DNA of 32,832 nucleotides from Candidatus Heimdallarchaeota archaeon. Its GTDB lineage: Archaea; Asgardarchaeota; Heimdallarchaeia; Heimdallarchaeales; Heimdallarchaeaceae. Below the pieces are notes generated by a model. That model did not search any database and was not told where the DNA came from. It saw only the letters and a program-made list of their open reading frames with translations. Shown here one piece after another: positions 25,501-32,785 of this stretch (positions are counted from its first letter, which is position 1; every line of letters starts with the position of its first letter). Position numbers and translations under genes: made by a program. Where the stretch lies: assembly GCA_023705985.1 (NCBI GenBank), contig BPTO01000019.1, positions 1 through 32,832 of the forward strand, read 5' to 3'.

Positions 25501-26264
25501 GGATTCGTGATTGCTATTGTCACATCAAGATCTATAGACCCATAGAAGGTTACATTGACATTACCAGGACTAAGACTTCCTCTACCAGCTTCAGGATGTC
25601 CCCAGAAGTAAGCTAAAAGATCAATTTCACCTATTTTGGAGAAGGAACTAGAGGAAAGAACAGAAGTTGTCAAATCAATTGTAAAATTACCGAGTCCAGA
25701 AGTTGTACCATTCCCAACCTCATATTGTGGGTTTCCTTGATAGTCTGAAGGTGCACTCTCGAATTGATATTTCGTAACATTATAATATAAATAAACTATT
25801 TCATTATTCCAATAATCTCCTGGAAAAACGTACAATTGTCCTTCAACTGTCACTGTATCCCCTCTAAAAGCATAATCAGGGACAGTATTTCCAGGTTCAT
25901 TTATTATTAGCTTAATATCAGTGGGTGTTTTTCTGGAGTCAGCGATTGTTGTACCATTGCTATTTCTAACTACCAGACCATTATCACATGGTTTTTGTAG
26001 TTCACTTGAGATATAGTTCTCACTCCCTTCTTCTAATTCTCTACTAATAATAGTTTGAGTTGATGAGATACCTATTGATTTATCTTTCTTCTCATTTTGT
26101 GTTATTGATACTTTTTCTTTAGAGAGTTGAGAATCTGCTAAATTAGCTTCCAATCGATCTTCATTTTGATGTAATGTTGCTTGAAGCGGGGTAAACATCA
26201 TTAAAGCTAATAATGAAAATAAAAGAATCGCAAGAAATTTAGGTTTATAGCTTCTCTGTGTCAT
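22557..26264 (-). CDS. Giant secreted Ig-like protein with single TM and DUF4129-like tail (1235 aa)
   Basis: A signal segment (about residues 10-30) leads into about 1050 extracellular residues rich in Thr, Asn, Tyr and Asp that look like successive Ig-like/Big beta-sandwiches. Examples are phrases such as GDTVTVEGQLYVFPG, GSTFTVFANLTSDNG, RDQFGRKPLGATISI and PYFDVTFTVTASDVGTGI. A Pro-rich hinge (PPPVIPPGGG) precedes one membrane helix (about 1083-1105). The cytosolic tail of 130 residues is basic and then DUF4129-like (TPMEFAFLL, YYFEKARYSHEPITEEDY). Its ATG overlaps the upstream stop by one base (TAATG), with GAGGGG before it. Many sequons suggest glycosylation. The protein physically links a long surface stalk to a cytosolic module of the MoxR system. 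Ligand unknown. Confidence 0.85.
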   Translation of the reverse strand: MTQRSYKPKFLAILLFSLLALMMFTPLQATLHQNEDRLEANLADSQLSKEKVSITQNEKKDKSIGISSTQTIISRELEEGSENYISSELQKPCDNGLVVRNSNGTTIADSRKTPTDIKLIINEPGNTVPDYAFRGDTVTVEGQLYVFPGDYWNNEIVYLYYNVTKYQFESAPSDYQGNPQYEVGNGTTSGLGNFTIDLTTSVLSSSSFSKIGEIDLLAYFWGHPEAGRGSLSPGNVNVTFYGSIDLDVTIAITNPGQGYTITSQCYFDNGSVADTQGDQYTLKVEWWVSGTDFNGNRTFGIISPYNDIYSGTAPLLVQDVDITVFYNFAPLGLTFFRDNDSVDPENDRFLAYYNTTKTDNQVVVDAYFVVGISKTKTPVEVVYGSTFTVFANLTSDNGAEPSRTIRVTITGGGGVYIVEDLLTDLQAEIQKTYDLTSDVTDITDTINVHFEALSSEFGAALLNDDDLTVHYAINITTIVINLYNNPGGNFYTPGETIYYDITVIDEAGNKAPLSRFNITFPEVASMVATTEASGNKILNKIVPDFANQTAFKTIQVTALNETQATYRYNVIGVVSTNVTFNTYYDLTLTFTDPLDDPVADWTEFNNTFYSSLTAQAYNLTVRDQFGRKPLGATISITLAGYEVNNLPDGVTNDTHYVLYTVSDLDSSGLDLSIAYPAGLVITANVLPGLVYAESITHTIYIYGPDYDVPQITAEIRTPDPLVVVPHEPYFDVTFTVTASDVGTGINYVTLIYQIYEEGVGVIVIWDNITLYDIGGGQYEATLNISTMYAQNYIQYYIEVKDFAGYGLFANGTRQAVAQYDVTFGWIYLLYNSTHYNEYQIGDYEEPVEEGDPVSLTSPELDNPWFNITVFVNDSSIYTGISSVRIYVNRSVEGSGVWEENYKNGELMTNVPSTNQWFYVLNADYNYEYSWYYIAYDNANPVNNAITSITRNLAAIDSDAPVIGPGGLVVDYTGIVIEADTVLNFTIILTDERSGIQNVTVYVDYNGQTILVILTQVGTTNTYFASLDLSDYLLNETSVDPFPLDYNLLSYDIVNNLLTTPLVQLSVVNPPPVIPPGGGTELNIGALIGGVVGGLVVVIIVLFFWINRHSLQTYAKKQTLRRRLRDYLREIIEEIKRDGAEGRYKEGLIKMWNVVEGVGREFYELPRYKHQTPMEFAFLLAAKAEIQRETMATITYYFEKARYSHEPITEEDYNAGVRALLKTIDQLEISKMEIET

Positions 26265-29200
26265 TAGAACCCCTCTTCAGTATAACTTACTAAACAAAAT
26301 TCTTCCTTTAGAATCTTTATTGGATAAGAGTAATAACTAAATGATAAATTATACAATTTATGTGTTCTTATCACAAAGGTTGACATGTAAAATTTAACTT
26401 CCAAATCGTAAGAAGAGCTTGTTATTTTCCAATTTGATGTTGTGTCTATATAAGCAGAATAATCTCCTTCGGAGTTCATATCAAAATTCAGTATCAAGGT
26501 TTCAACAGTTATTAAGAGGTTAACAGAAGCGTTCCATCGTTCAAGATAAAAAGTTACCAACTTAAACAGACCTGCTCCAAATTTGCTTGCATCTATCCTA
26601 AATACAGCACTAAATTGTCCAGTCAAATCAGTACTTCCATTTCCAAGATTTATGATATTTTGTAGAGGTTTAGAGTCGTTAAGTGTTTGGAGTTCTGAAA
26701 GGTATGTGATTGAATCCTTCGTCCCAGTATAAACTTCATAATCAGCCAGAGGCATCATCCATACTTGAACTGCTTCATCTTCAATTGTATCTATGGGAAC
26801 ACCTAGTGGAGATATTAGGAAAAGCGAAAAATCAAAAGCTTCAAAGAAAATAAAATCAGTAGGTGTTACAATTACTGATGTTGAATTAATATCTATAGTT
26901 GAGCTTATACCGTCCATAAGGTAGAAGTAGGAGTAAGTATAATTCTGACCATAGTTAGCGATTAATGCATAAGCTTGATCAGTTGTGAGACCATCTAGAA
27001 GATCTTCACGCAATGGGGATGTATGATTGAGACTATAAACTCTGGAAACACCGCTAGGATCGGTTGTGTTGTATCCTAATTCAATCTCAGGAGCAACAAA
27101 TGTTGAAGTAGTTATCATAGTATTCAGTTGACTTAGTGTATAAACAAAATAGTAAACATCGCGATCTTGAAGAACGGTTGTAAGTGCCATGTCTTCGTAG
27201 AGAACGCTTGAAATTTCATAATTTAAGCCTTTTTGTATTATATAGAGCGATTCTGTGAGACCCGTACTAGGTATTACTTGTTGTGTTGCATTCACAAGAA
27301 CACTATCAAGATAGCCTTCTGGTACTATAGCAAAAGAGGTTGCAGCGTATGCTGAAAAACCGCTAAATGCGGCTAGAATATAGGATGTGGCCATATAATT
27401 ATTTACATCAAGTTGAACATATTCACTAGTATTAAAGCTATATATTAGTTCTGCTTCCCCGAAATCATCTGTAGACGCCTGTCCTAAATCATTACCCAAA
27501 ACCAACAAGTTTTGAGGTGTATCTATATTATCAGAAAATTGTTGTAAAGTATAAGTACGATAGGAAATTGGCACATTTGTTCCTGGACTCGCTCCACTAG
27601 TAGCGGTTGCTCTAAGCGTATAAAGAGTTGAAAAATCAATCATATAAGCTTCGTCAGGAGCTCCGGGGGGAATGGATGGGTGAGGAGGTATTGGCTGGGT
27701 TGTTAATGAATCATAACTTGGTGGTTCTCCAAACATCTCAAGTGTAAGATTATAACTGGAATGTAAAGTATTTTCACAATAAATTGGGGTGGTTCCTGAC
27801 TTAGCGGGTGATGGTTGGAATTGACCCCAGCTGTATTTAGTTACTCCTCCTTCCTCATATGGAAGAAGAGCTTCTATCCATGCAAAAATATTCTCCAATT
27901 TAAATTCCCTATAGGTTGCGGTTCCATCTCCAATTGCAAAACCACCTACTGGACGAGCTGGAATGCCTTGTATTCTTAAAGTCATTAAAGCCAGAGCTAA
28001 AAAGTCAGGAATTGTTTTGCTTTGCCCAGTTACGAGACGTTCAGCTCTGTCTTGACCTTCGTTGTCACCTTGTGCTGGCTCAGGGATTCCGAAAGTGGTC
28101 AATATTGAATCAAAATCGTATGTTATTTGCTGGTAAACACTGTCAAAACCAAGGTTCTCTCCGTTATTTTTCAAACTAGAGGCAAAACTCCAGACATTCG
28201 GTGAAATGGTTTCATAATTTTCTGGTATTTGTAGAAATAACGAATAAGTATCATTGAACGTTGATGATCCAAAATCGCTGTTATCAAAACCTAAAGCTCC
28301 ATCAGTTCCATCGGTAGATTCAATTAGAAGATCCTTTTCACTCTGTGACATAGGTAAGAAATATGAAAAGTATTCAAACGCGCCTATAAAACCAAGAGCG
28401 GTTGTTGTAGCTGTTAAAGAAAGCTGATCCCTTTGATTCCATCTTACTTTAGCTGTTCCACTTTTAGCTGCAGTTATTTTATCACTATCTGATCCAAAAT
28501 ACAGATTGTCTGACCAATCTGCATCATAATCAATTAAAGGAGTTTGGAAGGAGTTCCATGTCGTCAACATACTACTTTGAAGGGAAGTTGTTGCTGAATA
28601 GGCTTTTTGGTCAACTTCAAAATGTGTGTATGTCCCACTTAATGGTGGACCATAATCATCAGTTTCTAGATCGTATAAAACTGCATCATTTGACGCATCA
28701 AATTCCCAAGTTGTGGGATTATACCTATCATAAACTTCCCAGCGATAGAGAAAATTCCCCAATGAACCTGAAACCGCCGAGATATTCGCAAAATTCATAT
28801 CCCCCAGACTGGCGTTTAAATCGATTGCATCCAATAAATCTAATAGTCCATCAATGTAAAATGGTGCAGAACCAGTAAATAATGAGGAAAACCAATCCGC
28901 ATCAACAGTTTGTTCTCCTAGTTCACCCTCTGGTAAGTCACGATATTTTCCAATTAAACCCACATATGGGGAGAATAAAGAAATTATTAATGTCCCTATG
29001 ACTAATCCTGTAAAAATTATTCTCAATACATTATGTCTGGTTTGATATTTTATTAATGTAAACGGGAAGAATACTAGACCTGTTATAATTGTTAATAAAA
29101 TCCTTAGTGGAGTAAATTTAAATGCCATTTTGTAAGTTTCAAACGATAATAACAGAAGAAATACCTCTGCGAAAAGGATTATTGGAATAATTATATCCAT

Positions 29201-29443
29201 AAAGAAAGATGGTAGAGCAATCGGCACAAATTTGATAAAATAGAAATTTACTATGCTTGCAACCAAAAGACCAGTGAATATTGTAGTGAAAAAGATATTC
29301 TTTTTCCCAATACCCTTCGGTATCATAGCCTCGAGAGGTCGCTGCTTAGTCTTGCGTTTCAACCTTTTCGGAGTTACGACAACAGCTGGTTTTGTTTTGA
29401 GTTTTTTCCTAGTAGGTTTGAGTTTCTTTGGTTGCTTGGACAT
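26264..29443 (-). CDS. Four-TM protein with a catalytically degenerate transglutaminase-like ectodomain (1059 aa)
   Basis: A very basic N-terminus (residues 1-48) is followed by four membrane helices (about 50-72, 78-105, 112-130, 141-165) and an ectodomain of almost 900 residues. Residues 470-546 match the transglutaminase core: LRIQGIPARPVGGF at 489-502, FAWIEALLP at 520-528 and WGQFQPSP at 539-546. All three catalytic positions are changed: Cys to Ile478, His to Phe520, Asp to Gln543. Active relatives in MoxR/DUF58 operons keep Cys-His-Asp, so this copy is predicted to bind rather than catalyse. The rest of the ectodomain looks like beta-sandwich modules, with no further TM near the end. 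GAGG lies seven bases before the ATG at 29443. First gene of the seven-gene operon. Confidence 0.85.
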   Translation of the reverse strand: MSKQPKKLKPTRKKLKTKPAVVVTPKRLKRKTKQRPLEAMIPKGIGKKNIFFTTIFTGLLVASIVNFYFIKFVPIALPSFFMDIIIPIILFAEVFLLLLSFETYKMAFKFTPLRILLTIITGLVFFPFTLIKYQTRHNVLRIIFTGLVIGTLIISLFSPYVGLIGKYRDLPEGELGEQTVDADWFSSLFTGSAPFYIDGLLDLLDAIDLNASLGDMNFANISAVSGSLGNFLYRWEVYDRYNPTTWEFDASNDAVLYDLETDDYGPPLSGTYTHFEVDQKAYSATTSLQSSMLTTWNSFQTPLIDYDADWSDNLYFGSDSDKITAAKSGTAKVRWNQRDQLSLTATTTALGFIGAFEYFSYFLPMSQSEKDLLIESTDGTDGALGFDNSDFGSSTFNDTYSLFLQIPENYETISPNVWSFASSLKNNGENLGFDSVYQQITYDFDSILTTFGIPEPAQGDNEGQDRAERLVTGQSKTIPDFLALALMTLRIQGIPARPVGGFAIGDGTATYREFKLENIFAWIEALLPYEEGGVTKYSWGQFQPSPAKSGTTPIYCENTLHSSYNLTLEMFGEPPSYDSLTTQPIPPHPSIPPGAPDEAYMIDFSTLYTLRATATSGASPGTNVPISYRTYTLQQFSDNIDTPQNLLVLGNDLGQASTDDFGEAELIYSFNTSEYVQLDVNNYMATSYILAAFSGFSAYAATSFAIVPEGYLDSVLVNATQQVIPSTGLTESLYIIQKGLNYEISSVLYEDMALTTVLQDRDVYYFVYTLSQLNTMITTSTFVAPEIELGYNTTDPSGVSRVYSLNHTSPLREDLLDGLTTDQAYALIANYGQNYTYSYFYLMDGISSTIDINSTSVIVTPTDFIFFEAFDFSLFLISPLGVPIDTIEDEAVQVWMMPLADYEVYTGTKDSITYLSELQTLNDSKPLQNIINLGNGSTDLTGQFSAVFRIDASKFGAGLFKLVTFYLERWNASVNLLITVETLILNFDMNSEGDYSAYIDTTSNWKITSSSYDLEVKFYMSTFVIRTHKLYNLSFSYYSYPIKILKEEFCLVSYTEEGF

Positions 29444-29661
29444 GGATTTTCCTCATTCTACAAAATATATTGGAATAATATACATCATACTATAATTAAT
29501 CTATAACAACATATTATTCAAAAACTTTTTGTGGGATATTTTTTTTCTTATTGTATTTAATAAGGTTGGCAATTATTCCTTTAAACTTGAATAAAGTTGA
29601 ACAGGGCCCGTATACAAGCCTAAAAGTGGCACAGAATAACGTTTAAAAAAAATTTGTGACC

Positions 29662-29670
29662 TTTATATAT
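29662..29670 (+). promoter_or_regulatory. TATA box upstream of the thyX leader
   Basis: TTTATATAT is the best TATA match in this gap. Transcription should start about 29690-29694, more than 100 nt before the thyX start. That is unusually far in a window where most genes look leaderless or have short leaders. Confidence 0.55.
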
Positions 29671-29691
29671 GAATCTACTTCTTTGTCTACT

Positions 29692-29760
29692 ATGGATGAG
29701 ATGGTACAGGACAACCGATAGTGTCTACACCATCCAATCGTGGAAGGATGTCGAGTATTC
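29692..29760 (+). ncRNA. Candidate structured leader or small RNA upstream of thyX
   Basis: Starting at the predicted transcription start, GATGGT (29700-29705) pairs with ACCATC (29729-29734), and inside it GGACA pairs with TGTCT around an ACCGATAG loop. An alternative stem pairs CATCC (29731-29735) with GGATG (29746-29750), so the two exclude each other, as in a switch. A nine-codon frame (29692-29721, ATG to TAG) begins at the predicted start site. No known RNA family was recognised. It may be a regulatory leader, a leaderless short ORF, or chance. Confidence 0.3.
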
Positions 29761-29800
29761 ATCTGCATCATGTGAGGGCAAAATATATTAAGAAAGAAAA

Positions 29801-30532
29801 TTGTCAGTTTTCAATAAGGTTGTGATTCAAATAGAGGTTAAATTACTCTCTTATCCTTCAGAAACGGAATTAGTAGCAAAAATAGGGGCAGCTATTTGTT
29901 ATTTGGGAAAACAAAAGCTTAGTGAAATTGAAGAAATCGCAAGAAACAAACCAGATAATTATTTACAGGAAATTATCAAGTCGAGACATCTCTCGATTAT
30001 TGAACATAATGTGTTTGTTTTTTACATCGCAGGTATAAGTAGGGTTGCCAGTCATCAATTAGTGAGAAAAAGAATCGCATCCTTCAGTCAACAATCACAA
30101 CGATACGTCAATGCGTCGAATTTTGAATTCATAACACCTAATGAAATTGAAGTATCTCAATTCGCTGAAGAATATAAACAAACTGCAAAGAGTAATTTTG
30201 ATCTTTACCAAAAAATGGTTAATGCAGGGATATCAAAAGAAACTGCAAGATATGTACTACCTAATGCTACAACAACACAACTTATAGTATCAATGAATGC
30301 ACATGCGTTGATTGATTTTTTTGCTCAACGTTGTTGCAATCGAAGTCAAGGTGAAACACAAGAAATTGCTATGAAAATGTTAAAAGAAGTAAAACTCGTT
30401 TCTCCCACTATTTTCAAAGAAGCTGGAGCATTTTGCGATTTTTATGGTTATTGTCCAGAAAACTCAAATTCTTGTGGAAGGTCACTCACACTTTCCCAAT
30501 TAAAGGAACAAAATAAAAACAAACAGCTATAA
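29801..30532 (+). CDS. thyX: FAD-dependent thymidylate synthase
   Basis: ThyX makes dTMP from dUMP using methylenetetrahydrofolate and FAD. The signature RHRxxxxxxxS appears as RKRIASFSQQSQRY (R89, K90, R91, S99), with Lys replacing the usual His. Gln86 before it is kept. Later LPNATTTQLIVSMNAHAL and DFFAQRCCNRSQGETQEI follow the family. The Arg expected to help activate dUMP is kept at R177, while the NAR motif is NAH (H168). A Cys-rich end, CDFYGYCPENSNSCGR, is found in some ThyX subgroups. At 243 aa the length is normal. The start is TTG at 29801, with a purine-rich AAGAAAG run before it; GTG at 29822 is an alternative. A stop codon at 29789 blocks any longer frame. Its stop and that of the convergent membrane gene are one base apart. 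Confidence 0.9.
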   Translation: MSVFNKVVIQIEVKLLSYPSETELVAKIGAAICYLGKQKLSEIEEIARNKPDNYLQEIIKSRHLSIIEHNVFVFYIAGISRVASHQLVRKRIASFSQQSQRYVNASNFEFITPNEIEVSQFAEEYKQTAKSNFDLYQKMVNAGISKETARYVLPNATTTQLIVSMNAHALIDFFAQRCCNRSQGETQEIAMKMLKEVKLVSPTIFKEAGAFCDFYGYCPENSNSCGRSLTLSQLKEQNKNKQL

Positions 30533-30533
30533 A

Positions 30534-31349
30534 TTATTCAAGTATTTCAACTTTCTTTATACTCTCATCTTGATTTTCTGGAATAGGAGCTTTTTTCATC
30601 ATTGTTTTCGGTAAAACAGCGCTAGTTCTGATCAACAAAACAGAGTATAAAATTGCCATAAAAATTAGAGCTGGTCGAACACTTAATTCTGCTATTGCAT
30701 TTGAAGGTATCATGAAATAAATTAGGATAGCATAACCTACGCCCAAAAGTGTCAGAAGTGCTAAAATAATAAAAGGCCATAGAAAACCTCCTAACATATT
30801 AGATAATTTTTGCCAAAAACTAATAGATGCTATTTTTTTGTACTCAAAATCGGTTTTTATGAGATTCTGTTTATATTGTTCGAGTTGGTTTTTTGAATAA
30901 CTACTGCAAGGTTTGACAGTATCAAAATCGCTTTTGAAATACTCTATGTAGAAGAAAGTCGTAAAAAGACGAATAACGATAAAAATACCGATAATTATTT
31001 GCCAAAGAATAATTTCAATTCTTCCAAAAGTACCTTGAAAGAATATGGAATCAAAGTTCACTAAAAACATAGATATAATTGTCCCAAAGATTAATAGAAA
31101 ACCAAATCTTAAGTAAGAAGCTGTTCCAATGGATTCATCACTAAAGAAATCTAGTGATACACTTATAACGCCCAGTAATAACCAGATAGCGAATGGTATA
31201 TAATTAAGACTTATTGCAGATTGAATAGTTATTAATGCAAAAGTAATAGCTCCAGAGATGTGATGAATTAAACGAGCTATATTACTACCTCTAACTGAAA
31301 GAAAAATTTTTTCCCAATCTTCTTCAAATGTACAATCACTGATTCTCAT
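30534..31349 (-). CDS. Polytopic membrane protein paired with a DUF58 gene (271 aa)
   Basis: I recognise no named family. About six membrane helices occur in two groups. The first four lie near residues 30-50, 52-68, 80-100 and 112-135. Then comes a cytosolic loop with Lys/Gln/Tyr-rich helices (about 140-175), and two more helices lie near 185-215 and 222-245. The C-terminal tail is polar and acidic. The ATG at 31349 lies four bases after the stop of the upstream DUF58 gene, with GGGTG in front, so the two are coupled. The arrangement of DUF58 followed by a polytopic protein mirrors the 19266-16230 part of the main operon, but I see no clear sequence similarity between the two polytopic proteins. 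Confidence 0.75.
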   Translation of the reverse strand: MRISDCTFEEDWEKIFLSVRGSNIARLIHHISGAITFALITIQSAISLNYIPFAIWLLLGVISVSLDFFSDESIGTASYLRFGFLLIFGTIISMFLVNFDSIFFQGTFGRIEIILWQIIIGIFIVIRLFTTFFYIEYFKSDFDTVKPCSSYSKNQLEQYKQNLIKTDFEYKKIASISFWQKLSNMLGGFLWPFIILALLTLLGVGYAILIYFMIPSNAIAELSVRPALIFMAILYSVLLIRTSAVLPKTMMKKAPIPENQDESIKKVEILE

Positions 31350-31353
31350 CTTC

Positions 31354-32730
31354 TTACACCCTTATAGCTTCTCTAATAATTCGCTGTGTGGGAGAGTATT
31401 TCTTCATCAAACGGTAAAGTGACAAAATGATATTATCATTATAACCCTTTACATCAACAAAGTCCCCACCAACAGTGAAGAGAATTTCTCTAACAAGTAT
31501 TTCCCTTTGTTTATATTCATCTTTTACCAAACTTGGTAATACATGTCCCAGTATCTGGTTATACTCCTTGTGTATAGATTGATTTTGCAACCTTTTAGGT
31601 GATGACAACAGATTGAAATCCATAGTTGAAAAATTTACAAAAATTATTCGACTCTCCATGGATCTGAGAAGATGTAATCCACGCAATTTTTGCGTGATTT
31701 CTCCTTCTAAATCTGAAAAAATGATAACTATAGAATGGTGCAGTTGTTGGTTTTTTACAAACTTTGCAGCTCTCATAAGGTTACTCTGAATCCCTGTAGG
31801 CTCTAAATCGTACAAATTAAGCATTAATTTTAACTCGTTTTTCCCAACTTGTGGTATAATATATCTTTGTACTTCTTCCTCATAGGCTATTATAGCTAAA
31901 TCATGTTGTGTTCCTTGTATCAGTGATGAAAGTTCAACAACTGATGAGAGAGCATAGTCAAATTTAGGTCCAAACATATTACTACCAAGGTCTAGAAAAA
32001 TAAGAAAATGGAGATTCTTCTGATCTTCAAACTCTTTGGATATTAGCTTATCTTGTCTAGCTGTTGCAAACCAGTGAATATGTTTAAAAAGATCTCCTAG
32101 TTGATATTCACGCAGTGAATGAAATTCATCACCTCTTCCTTTAATCCTATGAGCAAATTCATGAACCATTTTAAGGAGGAGATCTTTCTTTGTTTTCCAG
32201 GGAATATAAATTCTAGGTCGTTGAGGAAGAATTTTGATAGATTTAATATCCCCTAATATTCTTCGATTTACAAATATACTTTGAAATGGGCTCAATGAGA
32301 TTTCGATTGGACCGACACTTCCATTACCTCTTCTAGCTGCTAAAAGTAGCCAGTGTATTTTTTTGGATTCTTTGGGTTGAATCCGTATGTTTAAGGTTTC
32401 AGGAGTGTCTATACATGTAAAGTGGTAAGAGTAACTCAGTGTGATTCGAACTAACCTTGGTTTTTCAGAAGCATTTGTTATTTCTGTAGCAATAGCTATA
32501 AGTCCCCTATTTCTAACATATTCTTTCGAAAGTTTGATTGACACACCAAATTCTACATTTCTATTCGAAAGAAAATAAACAAAAGTTGAAGAAATAATTA
32601 ACCAGAAGAAGCATCCCGGAATTATAAAAAGAAAATTATCAATTGCTAAACCTAGAATTACAAAAATACTAGACAACAACAAAAAAATCTTACCATTCTT
32701 TGTTAATTCTATGTTTGCTTTACTATTCAT
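31354..32730 (-). CDS. Second DUF58 protein with a degenerate vWA metal site (458 aa)
   Basis: Two adjacent N-terminal membrane helices (about residues 15-55) precede a beta-sandwich and a DUF58-vWA region. The signature is clear: GRGDEFHSLREYQLGDLFKH, then IHWFATAR, then KEFEDQKNL. The expected MIDAS DxSxS reads DLGSN, so both serines are lost and metal binding is doubtful. The first DUF58 protein of this window has an intact site. I place the start at the ATG at 32730, because GAGGAAATATCAT precedes it, much like the ribosome site at 29443. The ATG at 32745 would add five residues without such a site. No MoxR gene is seen beside it; one could lie beyond the contig end, or it may use the MoxR of the main operon. 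Confidence 0.85.
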   Translation of the reverse strand: MNSKANIELTKNGKIFLLLSSIFVILGLAIDNFLFIIPGCFFWLIISSTFVYFLSNRNVEFGVSIKLSKEYVRNRGLIAIATEITNASEKPRLVRITLSYSYHFTCIDTPETLNIRIQPKESKKIHWLLLAARRGNGSVGPIEISLSPFQSIFVNRRILGDIKSIKILPQRPRIYIPWKTKKDLLLKMVHEFAHRIKGRGDEFHSLREYQLGDLFKHIHWFATARQDKLISKEFEDQKNLHFLIFLDLGSNMFGPKFDYALSSVVELSSLIQGTQHDLAIIAYEEEVQRYIIPQVGKNELKLMLNLYDLEPTGIQSNLMRAAKFVKNQQLHHSIVIIFSDLEGEITQKLRGLHLLRSMESRIIFVNFSTMDFNLLSSPKRLQNQSIHKEYNQILGHVLPSLVKDEYKQREILVREILFTVGGDFVDVKGYNDNIILSLYRLMKKYSPTQRIIREAIRV

Positions 32731-32785
32731 ATGATATTTCCTCATTCATATTAGATAACAACATGCACTTCTGAAAGTATGTTCT

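Larger units (their letters stand above)
29444..29800. other. 357-bp intergenic region between the divergent surface operon and thyX
   Basis: The left part (29444-29520) is very AT-rich, with several TATA-like runs reading toward the minus-strand operon and its GAGG ribosome site. The middle (29520-29660) shows nothing I can assign. The right part holds a clear plus-strand TATA box and about 110 nt of leader before thyX with two overlapping hairpins and a nine-codon upstream frame. No tRNA or C/D box pair was found. Confidence 0.5.

Noticed and set aside
27916-28878. Plus-strand frames opposite the transglutaminase-like gene (87 and 106 codons)
   Set aside because: No ribosome site, no promoter, no recognisable domain, and fully antisense to a clear gene.
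29692-29780. C/D box or tRNA gene in the thyX leader
   Set aside because: A GGATGA near the start resembles box C, but no CTGA box D follows at a suitable place; no cloverleaf or T-loop motif is present.
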